A stretch of 64,000 nt of DNA, taken from assembly GCF_001411555.2 (NCBI RefSeq), contig NC_049909.1, positions 14,008,686-14,072,685 on the forward strand. The letters are read 5' to 3'. Under the pieces are notes generated by a model. That model was not told the DNA's origin. It saw only the letters and a program-made list of their open reading frames with translations, and made no database searches. Shown one piece after another: positions 57,051 to 64,000 of this stretch (position 1 is its first letter; each line of letters begins with the position of its first letter). Origin of the DNA: Juglans regia. Lineage: Eukaryota; Streptophyta; Magnoliopsida; Fagales; Juglandaceae. A program made the position numbers and the translations under genes.

Positions 57051-57626
57051 TGTTAATGCCTTAATTTGGACAACAGACCGAAAGGGAGGAAAAAATCATC
57101 CTTAGCCCACAATGATGATTCGAGTTTCGATACAATATTTTTTGTGTTCATCCATAAAATACGTAATAAATAAGCAAATAAAAATAAATATAGAGGACAA
57201 ATGGATTTACGTGATTTGGCATAAAAGTCTACATCCACGAGTTGTTTGGGAGCGAAATCCACTATAATGGGTGATTTTACAATCTCTCATAGTCTCACAT
57301 ATCTCCCAATACATTTGAGAAATTTAGGGGAGATCCTTTGGAGTCGTTATGTGTAGTCGAGTTTGGCGTATGGAGCTTCTGTGGAGTTCATCAAATTTGT
57401 GGGAGATCTCCTCCTTATATAGATGTCTATTTTCTTAGAGTGATTGAATTTAACTTGCATTGTGAAACTCTTTCCTTTTAGAAGTCTGAGTCTATTTCCT
57501 TTTCGGAGTGTCTTTCCTCTTAGAATTCTGAGTCAACTTGTCTTATCTCTTCTTGGTTTTATCTCTTAATTTGATTTCCAGCCTTATCTCGAGTCTAAAT
57601 TATAGGCTGTTGATTTGAACCCTACA
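57051..57626 (+). repeat. 3' LTR
   Basis: Direct copy of 54217-54798, with small indels. Ends CCCTACA immediately before CCAAT and the resumption of mTERF sequence. Confidence 0.85.
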
Positions 57627-57967
57627 CCAATTGTCTGAAATTTGTTCTAGCCATCATGTACATGGCACTAAATGTTAAAACACTGTGGGAGTAGAAGGTG
57701 GAAGCTTATAGGAGTTTTGGTTTGTCAAAGCGTGAGATTTATGCAGCATTCAAGCGGCAACCCTTTTGTATGAGTTGTTCGGAAAAGAAGATCAAGAAAA
57801 ACGATGGGTTTCTTTGTGAACAAACTGAAGATGAAGCCTTCTATGATCTCCAAGAGTCCGAATCTTCTACCGCATGGCTTGGAAGATGGAATGAGGTTCC
57901 TGATGTTGTTAGCGCGCACCAAGGGAAGATAGAATTTCAAGGGATCCCCCATAGCCATGAAGATGTG
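57627..57967 (+). pseudogene. mTERF pseudogene C, part 3 (C-terminal)
   Basis: Resumes mTERF homology at CCAATTGTCTGAAATTTG. Reads AYRSFGLSKREIYAAFKRQPFCMSCSEKKIKK, then a 1-bp insertion (AAAAACGATGGG against AAAATGATGGG), and a deletion of about 120 bp that joins TACCGCATGGCTTGGAAGATGG to AATGAGGTTCCTGATGTTG. An in-frame TAG (GGAGTAG, near 57690) is also present. Ends ATGAAGATGTGA as in A. Confidence 0.9.
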
Positions 57968-58663
57968 AGTACTTTTGACATAATCAAATGCGGCATTGGC
58001 TAAAGATCATGAGTTCAGTTTTTTTTTTTTTTTGCCCCTCAATTATCATTTTACTCTTTGGATTTGCTCTTATTATCAAAATGATTCATTTGTCCATATC
58101 CATCTAGAAAGAAAATATCAAGAATTCCATGTACCCATGGAGCTACCTCATATGGCCTCAAATAGTAATACATGTCCCGAATCTGATCAGCTGCCTTGGA
58201 AAATAAAGAAGATGAAATAAAAATTCATAAAAAGAAATAAACTTGCAGTATAAAACTTAATTTTGCTCATCATCATTTACCTATTGCATTCTTTCAGTTT
58301 CTTAGTAATAATGGGTGACATTACTAAATAGTAGACACATGCAATAAATAAGAGAATACTAAATATTTGAGCCACATTGGATCTAATAAGACCAATCACA
58401 AAATGAAATAGTGTAATGGCGGAGCTCCAAATGCAGTATTTTAGTTTATGATGTCATGTTTAATATGAGAATATTCCATAATATATCAGATTATGGATGT
58501 AAGTTTCTCTTGTGAATAAATAATAATAGTTCCCTTAAAAAGATAATAAGTAGATTAAATCTAATAGAATTATTTTGGTGTAAATAGACTAATACTAATC
58601 CAACCCGTTTCATGAATGAAATGTGATCAATTAACCAACCAACAAATTTGTCAATATCACTAA
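57968..58663 (+). repeat. 3' flank of mTERF C
   Basis: Similar to 21292-22010 and 61863-62530 ('GCCCCTCAATTATCATTTTA', 'GGAGCTCCAAATGCA'). Has a T-run at 58019-58033 replacing about 90 bp present in D. Homology to the A and D flanks ends at about 58663 and switches to hAT sequence. Confidence 0.8.
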
Positions 58664-58951
58664 AGAGAACTGATTCAACTGAGAACTAAGAGAGAGAGTT
58701 AGGAAATACAAAAAATGATTAAAGTATTTTGTTTGTAGGTTTAAAATGATATAATTGTAATTTTGAGTAAAAAAAAATTAACAAGTCACTAATGGATTAA
58801 GTGGGTTGACTCGTTAGTGATCCATTAATGAATTATGACTTAAGGGATCAATCCGTTTTGACCCAAACCTTTTAACATCAAACTCAAATCCATTATTTTT
58901 GTGTCGTCTTCACATTGTATTAACGGATCGTATCATATATTGCCACCCCTA
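58664..58951. mobile_element. Right part of an hAT element (family H1), deletion derivative
   Basis: Matches about 25350-25638 of the element between mTERF A and B and ends TTGCCACCCCTA. The left part is missing; the junction at 58664 abuts mTERF C flank directly. Confidence 0.75.
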
Positions 58952-59605
58952 GACCACACAAAAGAAGAGCATCATGACCGATGGTAGGCAGACCTAAGAA
59001 TCATTATGGTATTCAACCCAAAAACGAAAATTTATTAAATATTTAACCCGTAAATTTATGCTATATATGGTCAAATACCTTATCTGCACATATATTTATT
59101 TTACAATTACAACTATATCACTCAAATTATATCGCTCATTTTGCCTCACACGCGTCGGCTGAAAATATACAAAGACAAAGACTAAAGTTGTGTTTAATTG
59201 TTGAATCAAATTCAATTCATCTCAAACCAATCATTGATGAGATCCATTACATTTTCACTTTCTAATAAAAAGTTAAAACTCATTTCAATCCATTTAACAC
59301 GTCTTAACCTAAAAAGCTAAATGTATCTCAACTTAAAAAAGTTAAACTCATCTCAATAGAACTCGTAAAATAATACCATCACAACTCAATTCAACTAATC
59401 TAAACATACAAATGAGGCCTAAAATTTTAGATTACCATAGGTTTTCTCTAACCTCTTTATTGTTTGTATTTTTAATATATTTTTTAAAATTTTTTAATAA
59501 ATCACGTGGTACAATAGATCAGAGGGATATAATTGAGGCAGAATATTTCTCTATCTCTATTTAATTTTCTCACCTTTCGGCCTTCGGGTGCGTTTGGGTC
59601 TTTGC
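58952..59605 (+). repeat. 5' flank of mTERF D, shared with B
   Basis: Matches 25639-26310. Includes a MITE-like unit 59190-59425 (reverse-oriented ATTCATCTCAA family). No gene. Its last eight bases GTCTTTGC are the target duplication of the next element. Confidence 0.8.
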
Positions 59606-60323
59606 TAGGGGTGTAAACTCAAATCGAAAAACCGGAAAACCGGACCGGACCGGACCGAACCGGACCGGTTTTACAGGTTTTGAACCGGTCCGGTCCGGAA
59701 CCGGTTTTTAAAACGTAAAAACCGGCCGGTTCCGGTTCCGGAATTTTTTGGACCGGACCGAACCGGACCGGACCGGTTGATTAAAAAAAATAAACAATAA
59801 TATTTTTATATATAAGTTTTATACAAAATATTTTATATATATTAAATATTAATATATATAAGTTTTATATATAATGTATAATTATAAATTTTTATGTGAA
59901 ATTTTATATATAACATATATATTCATATATGAAATAATTTCTTATTATAATTTATAAATTATTACATAAAATGTTAATACTAAATCATTAAAAGTTTATA
60001 ACTAATACTAATATTTAACTTATAACTATATCAATAGTCTAATATTAATACTATTATATAGTCTAATATATTAATAAAAGTATAAAACAGTTTTTTTTAA
60101 ATCAATTTTTTTTTTATAAACAAATTTTTAATGACAAATTGTGAAATTTATATTTTTAAAAAACCGGAAAACCGGACCGGACCGGAAACCGGTAAAACCG
60201 GAAGTACCGGTTTAGGAGGGTAACCGGTGCGTAATCGGTTTTGAAAAATATAAAATCGGTACATACCGGTTCGGTCCTAGATTTTATCCAAAACCGGACC
60301 GGACCGGACCGGTTACACTCCTA
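59606..60323. mobile_element. hAT-type MITE, CCGGACCGG family, upstream of mTERF D
   Basis: Exact 8-bp duplication GTCTTTGC (59598-59605, 60324-60331). Left end TAGGGGTGTAAACTC; right end in reverse complement TAGGAGTGTAAC. Both subterminal regions are packed with ACCGGACCGG/CCGGTTCCGG; the centre is AT-rich. mTERF B has the unoccupied site (about 26305-26330). Confidence 0.92.
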
Positions 60324-60488
60324 GTCTTTGCCTAGCTAAACCTCCAGCAGAAATCGTTGCTGCATTGAGAAGTCACAGAGCATGGGGAAAAGGAGGACGC
60401 CGACGCTTCAATCAACAATAGTATCGCATTCCATCTCAAAACTCAATCCAGGTAACCATTGATTCAGTTTTTTCGGCAATCAAACCAA

Positions 60489-61862
60489 ATGCTTCGTTTA
60501 ATTTCCGTAAAGCTGCCCCAACATTTAAGGCGCAGAGCTTCACCAATCTGCCATGGCCACTTGTTCTCAACCTCCTCTCTCAAGCCCATCTCAGACCCCC
60601 CTAATTCCACGGACCCAAAATCTCTTACAGTTTCCTTCCTCCGAAACTCGTGTGGGTTGTCCTTAGAATTGGCCACTTCAGCTTCCAAGAAGCTCAACAT
60701 TGAGAACGTAGAGAATCCCAACTCCGTTCTGAATCTGTTGAGAACTCACGGTTTGACGAAGAACCACATCATACACTTAATTAGTAGTCGCCCATTATTG
60801 CTTTCGGCCGATTTAGGCAATACCCTTAGGCCCAACATGGAGTTGTTTAAATCCTTAGGGTTCTCTGGCGATAACCTCGCCAAAATGCTCACCAAATACC
60901 CAATTGTGCTAGAAAGTGATGCATACACTGCTGTTGAGTTTTTTAGAGCACATGGTTTTAGTGATATGCAAATAAAAACTTTGACTATGAAGTGTCCCCC
61001 ATTGTATACGTATAATGCTCAGAAGGTTCTTCAGCCAAAGTTGGAGTTTTTCAAATCGTTAGGTCTTTCAGATCTTGAAATTACAAAGCTTTTATCCAGA
61101 AGGCCGAATATTCTAACAAGGAGCCTTGAAAAACTAATCATTCCGTGTATTCAAGAGCTTAGGCGGATTCTTGGCACTGACGAGAATGTCTTAAAGGCTA
61201 TAAGGAGATGTTTCGCAGTAATTGAATCAGACGTGTTGCAGATATTACAGCCCAACATCGATACGTTGATAAGCCATGGTGTTCCCCAGTCGTTAGTTTT
61301 GAAAGTCTTCTTTTTAAGATCAAAGTCACTGCTTATCTGTGGCAATCGGTTTAATGAGATTGTTAATGAAGTTATGAAATTGGGTTTTGATCCCAATTCT
61401 CTGTCGTTTGTTCTAGCCATCAGGTCTATGGCACTAAATAATAAGCCACTGTGGGAGCAGAAGGTGGAAGCTTTTAGAAGTTTTGGTTTGTCAGAGGATG
61501 AGATTTGTTCAGCATTCAAGCGGCAACCCTTGTGTATGGCTATTTCGGAGAAAAAGATCAAGAAAATGATGGGTTTCTTTGTGAACAAACTGAAGATGAA
61601 TCCTTCTATGATCTCCAAGAGTCCGAATCTTCTACTGTATAGCTTGGAGAAGCGAATTATTCCGAGGTGTTCAGTTCTGCAAGTTTTGATGTTGAAGGGG
61701 TTGATCAAGGACGATATTGGCATCCCTTCTAAGGTCGCAATGGCCGAGAAGGAATTCATGGTGAAATTTGTGAGCAAGTATCAAAATGAGGTTCCTGATG
61801 TTGTTAGAGCGCACCAAGGGAAGATAGAATTTCAAGGGCTCCCCATAGCCATGGAGATGTGA
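60489..61862 (+). CDS. mTERF-family organellar protein (copy D)
   Basis: Intact, intronless, 457 codons, the same length as copy A. N-terminal presequence MLRLISVKLPQHLRRRASP...FSTSSLKP is basic and Ser-rich, so organellar import (likely mitochondrial) is expected. mTERF repeats run from about residue 80: LLRTHGLTK, LFKSLGFSGDNLAKML, FFRAHGFSDMQI, FFKSLGLSDLEI, EVMKLGFDPNSL, AFRSFGLSEDEI, ending IEFQGLPIAMEM. Members bind organellar nucleic acids; the specific role is unknown. The start is the first in-frame ATG (a TTG-led extension reaches 60459). The first about 200 residues are close to pseudogene B and the last about 200 are close to copy A. An hAT ends 165 bp upstream. Confidence 0.93.
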   Translation: MLRLISVKLPQHLRRRASPICHGHLFSTSSLKPISDPPNSTDPKSLTVSFLRNSCGLSLELATSASKKLNIENVENPNSVLNLLRTHGLTKNHIIHLISSRPLLLSADLGNTLRPNMELFKSLGFSGDNLAKMLTKYPIVLESDAYTAVEFFRAHGFSDMQIKTLTMKCPPLYTYNAQKVLQPKLEFFKSLGLSDLEITKLLSRRPNILTRSLEKLIIPCIQELRRILGTDENVLKAIRRCFAVIESDVLQILQPNIDTLISHGVPQSLVLKVFFLRSKSLLICGNRFNEIVNEVMKLGFDPNSLSFVLAIRSMALNNKPLWEQKVEAFRSFGLSEDEICSAFKRQPLCMAISEKKIKKMMGFFVNKLKMNPSMISKSPNLLLYSLEKRIIPRCSVLQVLMLKGLIKDDIGIPSKVAMAEKEFMVKFVSKYQNEVPDVVRAHQGKIEFQGLPIAMEM

Positions 61863-62580
61863 GTACTTTTGACATAATCAAATGCGGCATTGGCTAAAGA
61901 TCATGAGTTCAGTTTTAGTTCAACATGTTTGCATTTGTGTAAATTACTTTGTGGAGGTGTCTCGGAAACTTTGTATGGTAATTGTCCTTGATTTTGATTC
62001 ATTTTTTATTTGCCCCTCAATTATCATTTTACTCTTTGGATTTGCTTTTGTTATCAAAATGATTCATTTGTCCATATCCATCTAAAAAGAAAATATTGAG
62101 AATTCCATGTACCATATGGCCTCAAATACTAATACATGTCCCAAATCTGACCACCTCAGCCTTCGAAAATAAAGATGATGAAATAAAAATAAAGGGTGAC
62201 GGTACTTTGCCCAAATACTAGACACAATATTCGAGCCATATTTGAGCCACATTAGATCTAATAAAACCATTCACAAAAGGAAATGGTACTGATGAAGCTC
62301 CAAATACATTATTTTGGTTTATGATATCATGTTTGATATAGGGACATTCCATAATATATTAGGTCATGGATGTAAGTTTCTCTGCTGAATGAATGATGAC
62401 AGTTTCCCTTAAAAATAATAATAAGTACATAAAATCTAATAGAATTACCTTGGTGTATCATACTAATACCAATCCAACTCATTTCATGTATAAAATGTGA
62501 TCAAATAACTAACCAAAAAATTTGTCAATATTACTAATGAAAGATTCTTATACAAGTCGCAACATATAAGCCATTTAAAA
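61863..62580 (+). repeat. 3' flank of mTERF D
   Basis: Similar to 21292-22060, the flank of A, with indels. Non-coding; probably includes the 3' UTR. Confidence 0.8.
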
Positions 62581-62594
62581 TAAATTGATATCTT

Positions 62595-62804
62595 AAGTGG
62601 TAAAGGACTTGAGCTTGAGGGTATGCTCGTTGAAGTCTAAAATTCAAATCTCCTTGGGTTCAAATAATCTCTCGGAGTCGTTGGATTGAGAGATTTTTCC
62701 TTCGAGTTATTAGATATGCATTTGTTAGAAACTCCTTGCTCCAGGCCTATTCACCTCCGGGATTAGTCATAATGTTGTTCTCGGGCATCCGGTGCCAAAA
62801 AAAA
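62595..62804 (+). mobile_element. tRNA-derived SINE (D copy)
   Basis: Orthologous in position to 22074-22284: AGTGGTAAAGGACTTGAGC, GGGATTAGTCATAATG, GGTGCCAAAAAAAA. The flanking duplication is decayed (AATTGATATCTTA and AATCTGATTTCTCA). Confidence 0.8.
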
Positions 62805-63290
62805 TAATCTGATTTCTCATTTTTCTAAAGAGAAAGCATTATTCCAACTCACAACATACACCATGTTTAAAATATTCTTAGGAATTTGATAATTTCTATA
62901 TATAAAATTGACAACCAATAATAAAAGAAAAAATAAATAAAGTATCTAACTTTCCATTTCTATTTTGATTGTGAAATTGCATTGCTCTATCAGAACAAAG
63001 ATAGCAAAAAATTTCACAGGGGTGGTGATCACAAGCCACCCTTTGCATGTACAAGCTCGTCGCCACTTCACGTGGATATCACTCTTACAAGCCGTGTCGA
63101 TGGTGGATTTGGTCATCACAATGAGAGATGGTTTGTACTAGTCAATACGGGAACCAGGATATTCAATTTGGTGGGCAAAATTAATTTTTTTTATTTTTAT
63201 AAAATATGCCTCAGATAAAAATTATATATATATATTTTTTATTTTTATAAACTTTGAGGTATACCTGCAGACAACCCTCTATCTCTTTTA
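62805..63290 (+). repeat. Continuation of the A-like flank, no gene
   Basis: Matches 22300-22384 and then 23936-24430 in the A flank ('GGGGTGGTGATCACAAGCCACCCTTT'), skipping the 1.5-kb stretch found only in A. Non-coding. Confidence 0.75.
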
Positions 63291-63496
63291 GGTGCGGTTT
63301 GGACAATGAATTGAATTGAGTTGAGTTGAGATGAGATGAGTAGAGATTTGAATAAAATATTATTAGAATATATATCTTTTAATATTATTATTATAATTTT
63401 GAGATTTGAAACAATTAAATTATTTATTATATTTTGTGTGAAAATTTAAAAAAATTATAATAATAAGATGAAACACTTCTTGTATTCAAACGGGAC
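63291..63496. mobile_element. MITE of the GATGAGATG family
   Basis: Left GGTGCGGTTTGGACAATG, right CTTGTATTCAAACGGGACTA, with GAGTTGAGATGAGATGAG at the left. In the A flank (24430-24550) only the right half survives. Confidence 0.75.
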
Positions 63497-63629
63497 TAAT
63501 GGGTGCATCATGTGTTACTCATCTCACTTAATTTTTTTCTCTCTCGATTTGTTATTTTTAATTTTTGTCCTCTTATAAATTTTAATTTTAATACATCTTT
63601 GTGTATTCTACTTTTGAGTTTGACCACAT

Positions 63630-64000
63630 TAGGGGTGACAAATCATGTTAACGGATTGTGTTCGTATTGTGTCAAGTTGCGTATATTGTGCAATATGGGT
63701 CAACCCGAACATAGGGGTGCTACCCGCCCCATATGGGGTGGGGCCACCCCTTCCCTCGAGAACAGGGTATGTACGAGGTACACGGAAAACGCGGAGGACT
63801 CTAGATTCATCAGCATCAGAGCATCAATGTCTCCCATAAACCAGGTTGAGGCTCAAGAAACTATTCCATATTAATGACGTTGTAATCAATTCACCCTGAC
63901 AAATATGAAACTGACACGGAATCCCGTCACATTTAAAGATTCTAACAAAAATAACAGTGCGAGGACCCAAGTCTCATAGTGACATGCTTGATCTGCACAC
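63630..64000. mobile_element. hAT-type element (family H1), left part, with a second hAT end nested
   Basis: Starts TAGGGGTGACAAATCATG after GACCACAT (63622-63629) and matches the left of 24698-25638. At 63712 another terminus, TAGGGGTGCTACCCGCCCC, begins, of the type found at 45586. The sequence from there to the window end is of higher GC with no recognisable gene; its right end lies beyond the window. Confidence 0.65.

Larger units (their letters stand above)
54217..57626 (+). mobile_element. Non-autonomous LTR retrotransposon in mTERF C
   Basis: LTRs 54217-54798 and 57051-57626 (582 and 576 bp) both start TGTTAAT.CCTTAATTTG and end in ATACA or CTACA; flanks TCAAT and CCAAT (57627-57631) are a 5-bp duplication with one mismatch. 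The 2.25-kb interior has no gag-pol: it holds 50-bp tandem repeats, an hAT insert and a GC-rich block. No tRNA primer-binding site is obvious after the 5' LTR (GATGCCTGCGATTC). This is a LARD/TRIM-like element dependent on others for movement. Confidence 0.85.

Noticed and set aside
61151..61777. Minus-strand frame of about 208 codons opposite mTERF D
   Set aside because: Antisense shadow of an intact conserved gene; the same shadow occurs opposite copies A and B.
1..64000. tRNA or rRNA genes
   Set aside because: I scanned for cloverleaf-like and rRNA-like blocks and found only the decayed tRNA-derived heads of the SINEs; a tRNAscan-SE run would be decisive.

Overview
The window is repeat-rich plant nuclear DNA. 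Plant-type L1 LINEs with a zf-RVT tail, a Ty1-copia remnant, MULE, hAT, CACTA-like and PIF/Harbinger-like transposons, a tRNA-derived SINE and intron-split fragments of plant genes (CAX, HAK/KUP, LRR kinase-type, cytosolic eS12) all point to a woody eudicot. The repeat style resembles Fagales such as Juglandaceae, but that is a guess from memory. Only two host protein genes look intact: two intronless mTERF-family genes of 457 codons each (A, 19918-21291; D, 60489-61862). Two more mTERF copies are dead: B (26471-27837) and C, which is scattered over 45191-57967.

Layout. 1-3906: an L1 copy with ORF2 broken by one stop. 3907-9058: segment X, a duplicate of segment Y (38025-39382 plus 42804-44857). 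9271-12640: a 5'-truncated L1. 12868-15386: a small copia remnant. 15671-19690: MITEs and a nest of hAT > MULE-like > hAT. 19918-21291: mTERF A. 22074-25638: SINE, MITE and hAT elements. 26471-27837: pseudogene mTERF B. 28951-42041: a putative CACTA-like element holding exon pieces of several genes, an L1 copy with ORF1 and ORF2, and segment Y1. 45191-57967: mTERF C, split by an 8.2-kb hAT that itself contains a 7.6-kb autonomous-type MULE, and then by a 3.4-kb LTR element carrying another hAT. 60489-61862: mTERF D, with an hAT about 165 bp upstream of its ATG. 61863-64000: flank homologous to that of A.

The order X-A-B and Y-C-D suggests that a block carrying an mTERF pair was duplicated and then reshaped by transposons, deletion and exchange. 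D looks mosaic, with a B-like 5' half and flank and an A-like 3' half and flank.

The most striking system is the MULE at 45784-53412. It has 9-bp target duplications and TIRs of about 460-480 bp. On the plus strand it carries an array of duplicated 90-bp exons and a decayed FAR1/MURA transposase. On the minus strand it carries a captured eS12 gene head-to-tail upstream of a small GRF-zinc-finger/coiled-coil/transmembrane protein gene. All identity, age and expression statements are read by eye; no searches were run.
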